Origin: an uncultured Lachnospiraceae bacterium
GTDB lineage: Bacteria > Bacillota > Clostridia > Lachnospirales > Lachnospiraceae
Length of the DNA: 56,970 bases
Direction: 5' to 3'
NCBI GenBank assembly: GCA_910583605.1
Contig: CAJTXN010000017.1
Location: 1-56,970, forward strand
Shown: positions 17,273 through 26,490 of the stretch, in pieces
How the letters are laid out: each line of letters begins with the position of its first letter
Position numbering within the stretch: the stretch's first letter is position 1
Translations under genes and position numbers: made by a program
Notes under the pieces: generated by a model
Database searches by the model: none
Seen by the model: only the letters and a program-made list of their open reading frames with translations
What the model was told of the DNA's origin: nothing

Positions 17273-17767
17273 CGTTTTCCAATGAAGTCTGTGGAGTTCT
17301 CCCTCAGACTTCATTCCTTTAAAATCCTGCTGGCGCAATGCTTCGTATAGTACAATGGCAGCCGAATTGGATAAGTTCAGGGAACGGATATCCGGATTCA
17401 TCGGTATCCGGATACATGTATCGGGATGATTTATTAAAATCTCCTCCGGAATTCCGGCGCTCTCCTTGCCAAACATAATATAACAATCTTCCTCATACGA
17501 AACATCTGTATATCTCTGTTTTGCCTTGGTGGTCGCCATATAAATCTTTGCACCCGGATTTTTTTCCAGAAAATCTTCATATCCGTCATACTCTGTAACA
17601 TCCAGATACTTCCAGTAGTCCATTCCTGCCCTTTTTACGGCTTTTTCCGTAATCTGAAATCCCATGGGGCCAATTAAATGAAGCCTGGTTCCGGTGGCTA
17701 CACAGGTACGTCCTATGTTTCCGGTATTCTGGGGTATTTCCGGCTCAAATAAAACTATATTCATCAT
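17267..17767 (-). CDS. trmL: tRNA (cytidine/uridine-34 2'-O)-methyltransferase
   Basis: 166 residues, the normal size of this minimal SPOUT methyltransferase. It has the N-terminal NIVLFEPEIPQNTGNIGRT, the knot motifs FGKESAGIPE and IRIPMNPDIRSLNLSNSAAIV, and no extra RNA-binding domain, as in TrmL/YibK. It methylates the wobble ribose of tRNA-Leu isoacceptors. Two in-frame ATGs lie together at 17767 and 17764 after a GGGAGAG site. It is the last gene of a leftward run, 31 bp after the aminotransferase stop. Confidence 0.95.
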   Translation of the reverse strand: MMNIVLFEPEIPQNTGNIGRTCVATGTRLHLIGPMGFQITEKAVKRAGMDYWKYLDVTEYDGYEDFLEKNPGAKIYMATTKAKQRYTDVSYEEDCYIMFGKESAGIPEEILINHPDTCIRIPMNPDIRSLNLSNSAAIVLYEALRQQDFKGMKSEGELHRLHWKTE

Positions 17768-17798
17768 TTTGGTTCTCTCCCGTCAGGAATATATCCTT

Positions 17799-18971
17799 CT
17801 ATTTTTTTATCTCCAGTCTGGAAATAAAGGATGCCAGACGTCCTAATGCTTCCTTTAAATCATCTAAAGAATACGCATAAGAAATCCGTAAAAATCCCTC
17901 TCCGCACTGACCAAAAGCCGTTCCCGGAACAACCGCAACTTTCTCTTCCTGTAATAAACGGTTCGCAAATTCCTCCGACGTCATACCGAATTTTTTTATA
18001 CTTGGGAACATATAAAAGGCTCCGTATGGTTCAAAACAGTCCAGTCCCATTTCCGAAAATGCATTCAGCAGATACCGTCTTCTCTGATTATAGGACTCCC
18101 GCATCATGTCCACATCTTTGTCACCGTTCTTCAATGCCTCTATGGCTGCGTACTGACTGTTGGTAGGAGCGCACATGATGACAAACTGATGGATTTTAAT
18201 CATCTGCTTTAAGATTTCCTTTGGTCCTGCCGCATATCCCAGTCTCCAGCCGGTCATGGCATAGGATTTTGAAAATCCGTTAATGACAATGGTCCGTTCC
18301 TTCATACCCGGAACAGAGGCAATGGAAACATGGTTTTCACCATTATATGTAAGCTCTGAATAGATTTCATCCGACAACACAAAAATATCATGTTCCAGAC
18401 ATACCTGCGCTATCTCCTCTAAATCCTTTTTCTCCATAATGGAGCCGGTAGGATTATTTGGGAACGGCAGTACCAGAACCTTGGTCTTATCCGTAAGTTT
18501 TTCCAGCACTTCTTCTTTCGTAAGCCGGAACTGGTTTTCTTCTTTCAATTCTATGATCACGGGTTTTCCATAGGCCAGCTGTACACATGGTACATAGGAT
18601 ACATAGCTTGGCTGTGGAATCAATACTTCATCTCCCGGGTCGATCATGGCTCTTATGGCAGCATCAATGGCTTCACTGCCCCCTACGGTTACCATAACCT
18701 CTGTATTATAATCATAATCCAGATCAAATCTCCGCTTCAGATAACAAGAAATTTCTTCTTTTAATTCTTTCAGACCGGCATTGGAAGTATAAAAGGTTCT
18801 GCCTCTCTCCAGAGAATATATACCTTCTTCCCGGATATGCCATGGTGTATCAAAATCAGGTTCGCCAACTCCTAAGGATATGGCATCCTTCATCTCGCTT
18901 ACTATATCAAAAAACTTTCTGATGCCTGACGGCTGTATTTCAACAACTACGTTTGATAATGGGTTTCTCAA
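17799..18971 (-). CDS. PLP-dependent class I/II aminotransferase
   Basis: 390 residues, fold type I. It has the N-terminal SLGVGEPDFDTP, the cofactor segment PFPNNPTGS, the Asp/Tyr pair in LSDEIYSELTY, and the Schiff-base Lys in NGFSKSYAMTGWRLGY near 240. These are typical of the aspartate/aromatic aminotransferase group (AspC/PatA-like). The amino-acid substrate cannot be fixed from sequence. The start overlaps the upstream Lrp-type gene by four bases (ATGA); this Lrp-aminotransferase pair is common in Clostridia and suggests local amino-acid-responsive control. Confidence 0.92.
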   Translation of the reverse strand: MRNPLSNVVVEIQPSGIRKFFDIVSEMKDAISLGVGEPDFDTPWHIREEGIYSLERGRTFYTSNAGLKELKEEISCYLKRRFDLDYDYNTEVMVTVGGSEAIDAAIRAMIDPGDEVLIPQPSYVSYVPCVQLAYGKPVIIELKEENQFRLTKEEVLEKLTDKTKVLVLPFPNNPTGSIMEKKDLEEIAQVCLEHDIFVLSDEIYSELTYNGENHVSIASVPGMKERTIVINGFSKSYAMTGWRLGYAAGPKEILKQMIKIHQFVIMCAPTNSQYAAIEALKNGDKDVDMMRESYNQRRRYLLNAFSEMGLDCFEPYGAFYMFPSIKKFGMTSEEFANRLLQEEKVAVVPGTAFGQCGEGFLRISYAYSLDDLKEALGRLASFISRLEIKK

Positions 18972-19450
18972 GGTGTCACCAACATCCTTTCATCTTTATT
19001 ATTTTTTACCAGTACGGTTCCATGATCCTTATATTTCTTAAGAATAAAATGAGTGGCCGTGCCGCGGATGGCCTCCAGCGGCGCCAGACGCTCCGTAACG
19101 AACTGGGCTACTTCCTTCATGGTCTTTTCTTCTATGATAACGGTAAAATCAAATCCGCCGGACATCAGATATACAGCCCTGACCTCATCATAATTATACA
19201 TTCTCTCTGCTATCTTATCAAAGCCGAGTCCCCGCTGAGGGGTAACCTGTACCTCGATTAAAGCCGTAACCTTTTCTTCACTGGTACTGTCCCAGTTAAT
19301 AAGAGTATGATAACCGCAGATGATTTTCTCTTTCTCCATATCCGCTATCTCATTTGCCACCTCTGCCTCGCTGATTCCCAGCATAACGGCCAGATCTTTT
19401 AAATCAATTCTGGCATTATTCTCTATCATTGATAATATTTTTTCCCTCAT
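18968..19450 (-). CDS. Lrp/AsnC-family transcriptional regulator
   Basis: 160 residues from ATG at 19450 (MREKILSM), preferred over an ATG 11 codons upstream because GGAG lies at the right distance. The N-terminal winged helix has LLxIENNARIDLKDLAVMLG-type spacing and ends in ICGYHTLINWD. The C-terminal RAM domain binds effector (ALIEVQVTPQRGLGFDKI, FDFTVIIEEKT). Such proteins are feast/famine regulators that bind amino acids as octamers. It is translationally coupled to the aminotransferase, which it likely controls, and follows the AIR-synthase-like gene by 37 bp. Confidence 0.92.
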   Translation of the reverse strand: MREKILSMIENNARIDLKDLAVMLGISEAEVANEIADMEKEKIICGYHTLINWDSTSEEKVTALIEVQVTPQRGLGFDKIAERMYNYDEVRAVYLMSGGFDFTVIIEEKTMKEVAQFVTERLAPLEAIRGTATHFILKKYKDHGTVLVKNNKDERMLVTP

Positions 19451-19487
19451 GACAATCTCCTTTATAATGTTAATCTTGTACATTCTG

Positions 19488-20561
19488 CTATTTTTTATTT
19501 TCTGACGATTTTTTATTTCCGATTACCTTATAGATTTCGTCCCCCTTCGGCGGCTCCAGATATCGTTTCTCACCATTCTGTATAACCACCTTGTCATTGT
19601 TTTCCGTCAGTTTTCCGATTATCGCTGCCGAAATACCCCGGCGCCTCAGTCTGTCTGTTATTTCACTGCCATGGCTGCAAGCCAGCAGCAAGGAACCTCC
19701 CGATATGAGTTTGTACGGATTCAGTCCGTAAAACTCACACAGCTCGATGGTCTCCTGGCGAACCGGCATATCCGCTATCACTGCTTCCACACCTCTGCCC
19801 GTTATCTCAGCCAATTCCCATAATGCCGCAAATATACCGCCGCGGCTCACATCATGCATGACTACTGCGCCGGAGCTTCCCGCGACTGCAGCCTCGCTGC
19901 ATATGGACATTTCTTCTTCCGCCTCCAGTGCTTTTTCCAGATAACTCTTAGGGAACTTAGTCAAAAGTTCTTCCTTCTTCTCATACACCAGCATTGCAGT
20001 ACCCATTATGCCAATGTGCTTTGTCAGAACGATGTCCATTCCCGGTCTGCAGACTATTCCGGGTTCCGTATAAAGAAATTTATTTTTCAGACCTTCCGAT
20101 TCCGGAGATTCCTCCGCTATAGCGGGATGTCCCAAAATAGTAAAAGAAACTATGGTATTTTTCACCACAGCAGAAACTTCCGTGCTTCCGCCTGCAATCT
20201 GAAGATTTAATTTCAGACACAATTTGGAAATGCTGCCCATCAATGCCCTTAAATCGGATTCCAGCTTTCCTGCCGGCAGAATGATATTCATAAGAACCGC
20301 AAAAGGCTTCCCGCCTTTTGCCGATATATTGTTCATTCCGTTGAAAATGGCACATTTACAATCAAAAAAAAGATTCTCTTCCGACATATAAAGACCTGCC
20401 GTAGAAACTGCCGCAGCAATACCCTTAGAATCAGCAATAACCGCATCGTTTCCCGGTGCGGCCTTTGCTGATATTTCATCTGTTTTATATTTAATTGTTT
20501 TGATTACTGACCTTTTTAATATAGGTTCTGATATTTTTCCCGGTTTCATAATATCAGCCAA
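19488..20561 (-). CDS. AIR synthase / HypE-like ATP-dependent enzyme
   Basis: 357 residues. The fold of the PurM/HypE/SelD/ThiL superfamily is suggested by PGNDAVIA near the N terminus, the central segment NNISAKGGKPFAVLM, GGSTEVS, and the glycine-rich MHDVSRGGIFAALWELAE of the C-terminal domain. Members activate a carbonyl or thiocarbamate with ATP. Hydrogenase genes (hypABCDF, hyd) are absent nearby and the HypE C-terminal Cys is not present, so HypE function is unlikely. It is an orphan paralogue placed between vanW and the Lrp gene. Family membership is good, reaction unknown. Confidence 0.75.
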   Translation of the reverse strand: MADIMKPGKISEPILKRSVIKTIKYKTDEISAKAAPGNDAVIADSKGIAAAVSTAGLYMSEENLFFDCKCAIFNGMNNISAKGGKPFAVLMNIILPAGKLESDLRALMGSISKLCLKLNLQIAGGSTEVSAVVKNTIVSFTILGHPAIAEESPESEGLKNKFLYTEPGIVCRPGMDIVLTKHIGIMGTAMLVYEKKEELLTKFPKSYLEKALEAEEEMSICSEAAVAGSSGAVVMHDVSRGGIFAALWELAEITGRGVEAVIADMPVRQETIELCEFYGLNPYKLISGGSLLLACSHGSEITDRLRRRGISAAIIGKLTENNDKVVIQNGEKRYLEPPKGDEIYKVIGNKKSSENKK

Positions 20562-20583
20562 CCTTTCTTTTGATTTCCTTCAG

Positions 20584-22155
20584 TTAATTATCATTTTTTG
20601 AGGATGTTTTCTTTTCGTTTTCCCTCTTCGGCGTGGTTTTCTGTTCCGTTTTCGGCTCCGTCTTTGGTTCGGTTTTTGCCTCCGTCTTCGGTTCCGTCTT
20701 TGGTTCTGTTTTTGGTTCCGTCTTCGGTTCGGTTTTCACCTCCGTCTTTGGCTCAGTGGCTGGCGGCTCCGTTGCCGGAGGTTCCGTTACCACCTCGCCT
20801 GTGCCAACCGTGACATATGTCGGGGAAGCAGCATATGTACTTTTATTTATAACTTCCTCACTCACCAATACACCGTCCACATAAACCTTTTTCCACAGTC
20901 TGGCCGTAGAACCGTTATGTCCTCTTTCCGTAACACTGCGATATCCGTTGGGCAGAGACGGGTCCTGGGTTATAACTTCCTGTGACGGTGTGGATCCTGT
21001 GGTTTCACTGACATACTCCACTTTTCTGTTTGCCGGACGGGTTTCCTGTCCATAAATATTAAAGGTTATTTTACCGGATGGATCATAAATTCCTTCCACA
21101 TAAACCGGAATATCCAGATTATTGCTGAACTTCAAATCCTTCCATGTTCCGGCCAGAGCTGCATCCATGGACAATGGCACATATCCCACCGACATGGAAT
21201 GATTAAACCGCTCTACAATCTCAAGTTCGGCGCCCAGAACTGCATTATACAGAGTAGTGGATACCTGACAGATTCCTCCGCCAAGACTGTCTTCTACCCG
21301 TCCGTTTACATAAGTCCCTGCTTCTTTCCATCCGTTTTCTTCTGTCCATGGCTCTAAAAGTGCATTGGCCGACATGGTCTCACCGGGACACAATGTCACT
21401 CCGTTTAACAGATTCACTCCGTTTTCCATGTTTTTATTACGGTTATAGTTACCTCCACCGGTGGTAAAACTGGTAGTATAGGTACCGAGTATGGCATTTA
21501 CTTTCCGGCAGTCCTCTACGGTAGAAACCGGATAATCATCTACAACGGTAAGTGAAAACTCTCCGTCCCTTCCATCCCAGGAATCCAGCAGATAATCCTT
21601 AATTTCCTCTACCGACTTTTCCATATCAATGATTCGGCCTGTAGATTCCTGAGATATGCTGAAAGAACCATTCTCTCTTTTCAGCCGGGCATTTACATGA
21701 GGAACGTTATACACACCACACTTTTCATCAATGGTCTTTCTCAGTGTTTCTTCATTAATCTGTACTTTAATGTCATATTGAATTCCGTCTTTTTCAATGT
21801 CTTTCTCTTCTTTATATCTTTGGATAATATTGCCTTCCCTGCAATACCCGTCTGCTTCTTCCACAATTCCGGTATTTTCCCAGAAATATCCCAGTTCTTC
21901 TGCCTTAACCGCAACCTTATTACCGTCTACGTCCAGCTCAATGGTTCTTCCGGTAAATTCCGATATATAATCATTTACCGCCTCCATCGCCTCATCGTAC
22001 GTCATTCCACCCACATCAATATTATCAATGGTAATACCAACAGGTATCTTGTGTTCACTTGCATATGTATCTGTTTCCTGTAATGCAAATGCTCCGATCA
22101 AAACACAGAAACATCCGAAAAGGCATGTCATCCCCCTGTTTTTTTTGATATTCAT
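20584..22155 (-). CDS. Secreted VanW-family protein with Lys/Thr/Glu-Pro repeat tail
   Basis: 523 residues. A signal peptide or anchor (about 8-30) is followed by a peptidoglycan-binding-4-like domain (about 35-200), the VanW domain (about 215-350) with GGGICQVSTTLYNAVL and FNHSMSVGYVP, and a G5-like module (about 370-440). The C-terminal tail has three PPATE units and ten four-residue E-x-K-T units (468-507). VanW proteins are surface proteins of unclear activity, often linked to envelope or glycopeptide stress. The basic tail may run through the wall. The following gene is 22 bp away. A TTGCAA-17-TATCAA promoter lies upstream. Confidence 0.88.
   Translation of the reverse strand: MNIKKNRGMTCLFGCFCVLIGAFALQETDTYASEHKIPVGITIDNIDVGGMTYDEAMEAVNDYISEFTGRTIELDVDGNKVAVKAEELGYFWENTGIVEEADGYCREGNIIQRYKEEKDIEKDGIQYDIKVQINEETLRKTIDEKCGVYNVPHVNARLKRENGSFSISQESTGRIIDMEKSVEEIKDYLLDSWDGRDGEFSLTVVDDYPVSTVEDCRKVNAILGTYTTSFTTGGGNYNRNKNMENGVNLLNGVTLCPGETMSANALLEPWTEENGWKEAGTYVNGRVEDSLGGGICQVSTTLYNAVLGAELEIVERFNHSMSVGYVPLSMDAALAGTWKDLKFSNNLDIPVYVEGIYDPSGKITFNIYGQETRPANRKVEYVSETTGSTPSQEVITQDPSLPNGYRSVTERGHNGSTARLWKKVYVDGVLVSEEVINKSTYAASPTYVTVGTGEVVTEPPATEPPATEPKTEVKTEPKTEPKTEPKTEPKTEAKTEPKTEPKTEQKTTPKRENEKKTSSKNDN
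20635..20754 (-). repeat. Ten tandem 12-bp coding units in the vanW-family gene
   Basis: Each unit encodes Glu-x-Lys-Thr (mostly EPKT, with EVKT, EAKT and EQKT variants), giving 120 bp of near-perfect 12-bp periodicity. Unit number could change by slippage without breaking the frame. Confidence 0.85.
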
Positions 22156-22181
22156 ATTTTTGGCTTCCTTTCATACAAATT

Positions 22182-22210
22182 TTGATACAATATTATGTTG
22201 TTTTTTGCAA
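22182..22210 (-). promoter_or_regulatory. Promoter of the vanW-family unit
   Basis: Minus strand: -35 TTGCAA (22205-22210), 17-bp spacer, -10 TATCAA (22182-22187), about 27 bp before ATG at 22155. The -10 is imperfect. Confidence 0.45.
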
Positions 22211-22229
22211 TCTAAAATGTTACACTACT

Positions 22230-22337
22230 CTAGTACAGCAAAGGGAGTGCTACGCCTAATATCATGGCCAGTACCAATAATATTATGATTATGTTGGAAA
22301 TTATCTTTTTAGACTTCCTGTTATTAAAATTAATCAT
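22230..22337 (-). CDS. Small single-pass membrane protein (35 residues)
   Basis: From ATG at 22337 the frame encodes MINFNNRKSKKIISNI, then a hydrophobic helix (about IIILLVLAMILGVALPLLY) to the stop. The pattern, a basic N-terminal tail plus one helix at the very C terminus, is that of short DUF4044-like membrane proteins I recall from Lachnospiraceae. The longer ORF to 22475 has low-quality N-terminal sequence and is not preferred. The ribosome site is weak (ACAGGT). It lies upstream of the vanW-family gene, same strand. Function unknown. Confidence 0.5.
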   Translation of the reverse strand: MINFNNRKSKKIISNIIIILLVLAMILGVALPLLY

Positions 22338-22548
22338 TGTTATACCTGTGCGTATTCGCGGACGGTCTTTGATACCGCCGCTAATTCTGCCCGAAATAAA
22401 AGCAAAAATAATTGCCGGTTGAAAAGGGCAGCCGCATCTTCCTTTCTTTCTATTGTACTTCAACCTATTTATCATTCCGAAGCATTGCCGCTGCAGAATG
22501 AGATTTTCATTTTCAACTAAAAATTATTAAAGATAGGAGTGTTTCCTC

Positions 22549-23157
22549 TTGGGTGTTACTATATTTTTTATTGTAATCATTTTTATCCTGTGGCTGAGAT
22601 ACGAGCTAAAAAAAAGCTCCCGGACTCTTCAGAATGCCAACGATAAGTTTTGGGAGCGCGAAGAACTGGCGAACTCCACCCGGAAAAAATCTACCGATTC
22701 TCTCAATTATATCACAATTTCAGAAAAATCCCTACCCTTTCTTGAAATTAATGATGAAATTGTTGCGAAATGTGTCAGCCGGCTTGTTTTTTTGAAAGAT
22801 AAAAAAATTTTAAATCTTACCGGAAAGACCAATACAGATTTAAAATTAGAATACGGCGCCGCAAATCTCACATACCTGTCGGAATGTGATGAGAATTATA
22901 CCACGCTCTCCCGGACTTTAAATACCTATTCCGCAAGACTATATGAATTGGGCTATGAAAGTGAAGCCCGCAAGGTTCTGGAATTCGCCGTGGAAACCGG
23001 CTCCGATTCCTTAAGCATGTACCGTCTTCTGGCCGATATCTATTCCGGACGGAATGAAGCGGACAGTCTTGAATATCTGTTATTTAAGGCAAACCAGCTG
23101 GATTCCATGCTAAAGAAAACCATTGTTAATGACGTATCTTCCCGTATTTCGAAATAA
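22549..23157 (+). CDS. Membrane-anchored TPR-like protein of unknown function
   Basis: 202 residues from TTG at 22549, supported by AGGAG 9 bases upstream; no ATG is available nearby. One N-terminal membrane helix (about 2-18) is followed by a charged segment, and helical repeats in the C-terminal half (ARLYELGYESEARKVLEFAVETGSD, then MYRLLADIYSGRNEADS) fit two TPR-like hairpins. It is the only plus-strand gene in this stretch and ends convergently, overlapping the last 32 bp of the exonuclease gene. It could be a scaffold on the inner face of the membrane. No family name is claimed. Confidence 0.7.
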   Translation: MGVTIFFIVIIFILWLRYELKKSSRTLQNANDKFWEREELANSTRKKSTDSLNYITISEKSLPFLEINDEIVAKCVSRLVFLKDKKILNLTGKTNTDLKLEYGAANLTYLSECDENYTTLSRTLNTYSARLYELGYESEARKVLEFAVETGSDSLSMYRLLADIYSGRNEADSLEYLLFKANQLDSMLKKTIVNDVSSRISK

Positions 23158-23845
23158 TCATATCTGCCAGACGGCTCCCTTCCCGCTGTGTCAGTTTTGA
23201 AAAATCCGTATCCTGTTCCAGGCCATGATATCGTACCAGTTTTTCCAGAAACCGTGCCTGCTTTGCCGCTATCATGGTCTGTTTTTTCGGTTTATAGGAC
23301 AGCCGTACCGGTTCGAATTCCCCATCCTTCTCATAGATACCGCACAATTTTTCATATAAACGAGCGGCAGCTTCCGCATCACTGCCGGCCCGGTGATGTT
23401 CTTTTTCTTCAATCCCATAATATTTACACAGCTTATCCAGATTTTTCCCTGTCTCCGTCTCCATATACTTTCTTGCAATCAGCAGGGTATCCATGCCATA
23501 CCACTCTCTTTCGAACACCTCCCCCAGCCCAAGATCATAACATGATTGCATGATAAAGCTGAAATCAAATCCCACGGAGTGTCCCAGCAGAATATCATTT
23601 CCGATAAATTCAATAAATTTCGGCATAACCTCATGAATTTCAGGAGACTGATGCAGCATATCTTCCCGGATTCCGGTAATTTCCGTTATATGCTCCCGGA
23701 TTGGTATATTGGGATTTATCAGGGTTTCAAACCGCCCCGTTACCTTCCCGTTTTCCACCCGCAGGGCTGCAATTTCTATGATCCGGTCCTTTACCGGAGA
23801 CAGACCTGACATTTCCAGATCAATGGATACATAATGTGTTAACAT
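23126..23845 (-). CDS. DEDDh 3'-5' exonuclease, DnaQ/PolC-epsilon type
   Basis: 239 residues. Exo I motif SIDLEMSGL (Asp, Glu) near 9, Exo II GHSVGFDFSFI near 96, and Exo III HRAGSDAEAA (His-x4-Asp) near 156 complete the DEDDh site. A C-terminal tail of about 60 residues has a further helical segment. Stand-alone exonucleases of this group act in proofreading, repair or RNA trimming; the polymerase domain is absent. It is 42 bp downstream of nth, suggesting a small repair-linked operon with the radical SAM gene first. Confidence 0.9.
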   Translation of the reverse strand: MLTHYVSIDLEMSGLSPVKDRIIEIAALRVENGKVTGRFETLINPNIPIREHITEITGIREDMLHQSPEIHEVMPKFIEFIGNDILLGHSVGFDFSFIMQSCYDLGLGEVFEREWYGMDTLLIARKYMETETGKNLDKLCKYYGIEEKEHHRAGSDAEAAARLYEKLCGIYEKDGEFEPVRLSYKPKKQTMIAAKQARFLEKLVRYHGLEQDTDFSKLTQREGSRLADMIISKYGKIRH

Positions 23846-23887
23846 AATTTATTCTTCTCCAATTAGCAGCAAATTCATTTTTAACAT

Positions 23888-24535
23888 TTATTTTCCGGCG
23901 CCGGGACACAGTTCCCGCAGAAAGCAATTCTCACAGTCCGGCTTTTTCGCTGTGCATATGGTTCTTCCCAGACGTATCACATGAATATTCCACAAAATCC
24001 ACTGCTCTTTCGGCAGTATTTTCATCAGCTCGAATTCTATTTTCACCGGATCGTCTGAATCCGTCAGTCCCAGCTTCCTCGAAATTCTTTTCACATGGGT
24101 GTCTACAACGATACTCGGTTCATTATAGATGTTCCCCCGGATAACATTTGCGGTTTTTCTTCCCACGCCTGCCAGTGTCACCAGCTTCTCCAGTTCAGAT
24201 GGAACCTCTCCGCCGTATTCCTCCAAAAGCTTCCGGCAGCACAATATAATATTCTTTGCCTTATTTTTATAAAAACCGGTGGTATAAATATCCCGCTCCA
24301 GCTCTTTAACATCCGCATTGGCAAAGGCTTCCAGAGAATCATATTTTACAAACAGCTGCTTTGTCACAATATTTACTCTGGCATCGGTACACTGTGCGCT
24401 TAATATGGTGGCTATCAAAAGCTGCCACGCATTCTCATGATTCAAATAACATTTATATTCTTTACCGTATTCCTCATTAAATAATTCTACTATCCGTTTC
24501 ACTTCTGCCTTTGTTCTTTTCCTTCTCTCTGCCAT
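23888..24535 (-). CDS. nth: Endonuclease III, DNA glycosylase/AP lyase
   Basis: 215 residues from ATG at 24535 (MAERRKRTKAEV), the usual Nth length; the ORF reads 26 codons further upstream but would overlap the preceding gene. It has the helix-hairpin-helix LVTLAGVGRKTANVI with the catalytic Lys, the catalytic Asp in VVDTHVKRIS, and the Fe-S cluster C-x6-C-x2-C-x5-C in CTAKKPDCENCFLRELC. It removes oxidised pyrimidines and nicks the abasic site. The start codon is 13 bases from GGAG, rather far. It follows the radical SAM gene by 50 bp. Confidence 0.95.
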   Translation of the reverse strand: MAERRKRTKAEVKRIVELFNEEYGKEYKCYLNHENAWQLLIATILSAQCTDARVNIVTKQLFVKYDSLEAFANADVKELERDIYTTGFYKNKAKNIILCCRKLLEEYGGEVPSELEKLVTLAGVGRKTANVIRGNIYNEPSIVVDTHVKRISRKLGLTDSDDPVKIEFELMKILPKEQWILWNIHVIRLGRTICTAKKPDCENCFLRELCPGAGK

Positions 24536-24585
24536 ATCGAAATTCAAACTCCTTTTCTTCGTCTGCACGTTCCGGCTCCGGGATA

Positions 24586-26328
24586 TCAGAAGTCTTCCGG
24601 GAAAATCCGGCACACACCGGCTTCATAATTTATCTTATCCCGTATTCCGTAATCAAACAATACATAATTTTCTCTTTTCTCCGGTCCTTTTTTTATAAGC
24701 CCTTCATCATTCTTCTTAACTGCTTCCGAATAATTTCGAATATCATAATGAAACTTCTCAATATGAACGTTCTTTCTCTTCTCCTTATAATGCCGATATA
24801 TATTTTTCAATTCCGGACTGCTTTCATTTTGAAAATAAGCGGGCCGGGTTTTAATATTTTCTCTTAAATATACATCATACATTAATAATTCACAATAGAA
24901 CCGCGGAAGTTCTTCATATTGTTTCTCAATAAATTCCAGCAGCAAATCATATCTTGCAATCCGTGAATGTTTTTCTCCATTGGGCGCCGTTGCGGAATAA
25001 TGAGCTGCAAGCTGTTCATACATCTCAAAAGGAGACTCAAATACATTCTCAAGATATGATATGGTATTTGTAAACTGTCGGCTGTTATAATATATTTCAA
25101 CTACTTGTTCGATTTTTTTCAGTTTTAAGATTTCATCATAACTGAGCCATTTGGTGTACAGGACTTCATACGGCGGATGAGAGGAATATACCAGCCCGTA
25201 TGACTCTGCCCGCAGTTCCATTTCAGCTCCGCTTAATACCTTTAGAAAACCAAGCTGCAACTGCTCCGGTTTCATTGCATACACATCATTACAAGATTTT
25301 TTAAAACTGTCAAAATCTTCATAAGGCAGTCCTGCGATCAAATCCAAATGCTGATGAATATTTCCAAAACCGTTTATCCTGCCCACCACCGTTTTTAACC
25401 GCTCAGTATTCATGGTCCGGTCAATCTCGGCAATCGTCATTGGATTTGTGGACTGCACACCGATTTCAAACTGTACCAGCCCCGGCCGCATCCGGCTCAG
25501 CAGTTCCAGCGCTTCTTCATCCAACAGGTCCGCAGAGATTTCAAAATGAAAATTAGTGATTCCGTTATCCTGTTCTAAAATAAACTTCCAGATTTCCATT
25601 GCATGGCTTTTTTTGCAGTTGAATGTTCTGTCCACAAATTTTACCTGCGGAATGTTATTATCAATAAAAAATTTCAATTCCCGCTTTACCAGTTCCGTAT
25701 TCCGGAAGCGCAGCTTTTTGTCTATAGAGGAAAGACAGTAGCTGCAGGAAAAAGGACAGCCCCTGCTGCTTTCATAATATATGATCTTGTTTCGGAACAA
25801 CTCCAGATTATCATAAGGAAACGGTATGCTGCTCATATCCAAAAGCGGTTCCGTCGGATTAGTGATGACTTTTCCGTTTTCCCGGTTTCGATAGATTATT
25901 CCTTTGATTTCCGAAAGCAAAGGCGCTTCCTGTGTATAGTAATAAACAAGATTTTTAAATATATTCTCGCCTTCTCCGATCATTATCCCGGTAATTTCAG
26001 GGTATTCCTCCATAAATGCAGCGGCATTATAGGCGCCTTCCGGTCCTCCCACCCAGATTTCCGTATCCGGAAGAACTCTGGCGATATCTTCTATAACCCT
26101 TCCCACATGATCCCGGTTCCAGATATAACAGGAAAACGCTATAACCTGCGGTTTTTTCAGATATATGCTTTGTACAATATCCGTAACATACTGATTAATA
26201 GTATATTCCGCAATTTCAATATCGGCGCCTGTATCCTCTGCATATTTTTTTAATGAATATACTGCCAGGTTGGAATGAATGTATTTTGCATTTATGGCGG
26301 TTAATAATATTTTTTTGTTGTTAAACAT
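24586..26328 (-). CDS. B12-binding-domain radical SAM protein (DUF4080 family)
   Basis: 580 residues. An N-terminal cobalamin-binding-like Rossmann domain (about 1-150) is followed by the radical SAM domain with the cluster motif RGCPFSCSYC near 192, and a C-terminal DUF4080 domain (about 390-560). Family members use a 4Fe-4S cluster and SAM to make a radical, often for methylation with B12; this subfamily's substrate is not known to me. The canonical B12 His motif DxHxxG is not obvious. It is first in a leftward unit with nth and the exonuclease. Confidence 0.88.
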   Translation of the reverse strand: MFNNKKILLTAINAKYIHSNLAVYSLKKYAEDTGADIEIAEYTINQYVTDIVQSIYLKKPQVIAFSCYIWNRDHVGRVIEDIARVLPDTEIWVGGPEGAYNAAAFMEEYPEITGIMIGEGENIFKNLVYYYTQEAPLLSEIKGIIYRNRENGKVITNPTEPLLDMSSIPFPYDNLELFRNKIIYYESSRGCPFSCSYCLSSIDKKLRFRNTELVKRELKFFIDNNIPQVKFVDRTFNCKKSHAMEIWKFILEQDNGITNFHFEISADLLDEEALELLSRMRPGLVQFEIGVQSTNPMTIAEIDRTMNTERLKTVVGRINGFGNIHQHLDLIAGLPYEDFDSFKKSCNDVYAMKPEQLQLGFLKVLSGAEMELRAESYGLVYSSHPPYEVLYTKWLSYDEILKLKKIEQVVEIYYNSRQFTNTISYLENVFESPFEMYEQLAAHYSATAPNGEKHSRIARYDLLLEFIEKQYEELPRFYCELLMYDVYLRENIKTRPAYFQNESSPELKNIYRHYKEKRKNVHIEKFHYDIRNYSEAVKKNDEGLIKKGPEKRENYVLFDYGIRDKINYEAGVCRIFPEDF

Positions 26329-26447
26329 CTTTCAATTTTCTCCAATCTTTACCCCTGTAACTCACTTCCAAATTTATTCACACTCCGCCTGACAATAGTA
26401 TTAACAACACTTTTCTCATATCTGTTCATCTCCTTATTTATTATCTT

Positions 26448-26490
26448 TACAAAATAACGGGCGGCATACAGTTCATACTGTACGCCGCCC
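26448..26490 (-). terminator. Strong terminator of the chemoreceptor unit
   Basis: On the minus strand a 14-bp stem (26459-26472 with 26477-26490, fully paired allowing one G-U) with a 4-base loop is followed by GTTATTTTG. It lies 69 bp past the chemoreceptor stop. Confidence 0.8.

Noticed and set aside
19488..20561. Naming the AIR-synthase-like gene hypE
   Set aside because: No other hydrogenase maturation genes are present and the C-terminal Cys that carries the thiocarboxamide in HypE is missing.
20635..20754. Regular 12-bp periodicity looked at first like a CRISPR-type or minisatellite array
   Set aside because: No spacers exist; the units are codons of the VanW-family tail in a continuous frame.
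22338..22475. Upstream extension of the small membrane-protein gene to 81 residues
   Set aside because: The extra part is Arg/Gly rich without a site at its ATG; the hydrophobic C-terminal 35 residues alone resemble a known small-protein pattern.
25603..26253. 216-residue plus-strand ORF opposite the radical SAM gene
   Set aside because: Composition is that of an antisense frame (Phe, Arg, Ile rich), without motifs or an upstream SD; the opposite strand is a well-defined family.
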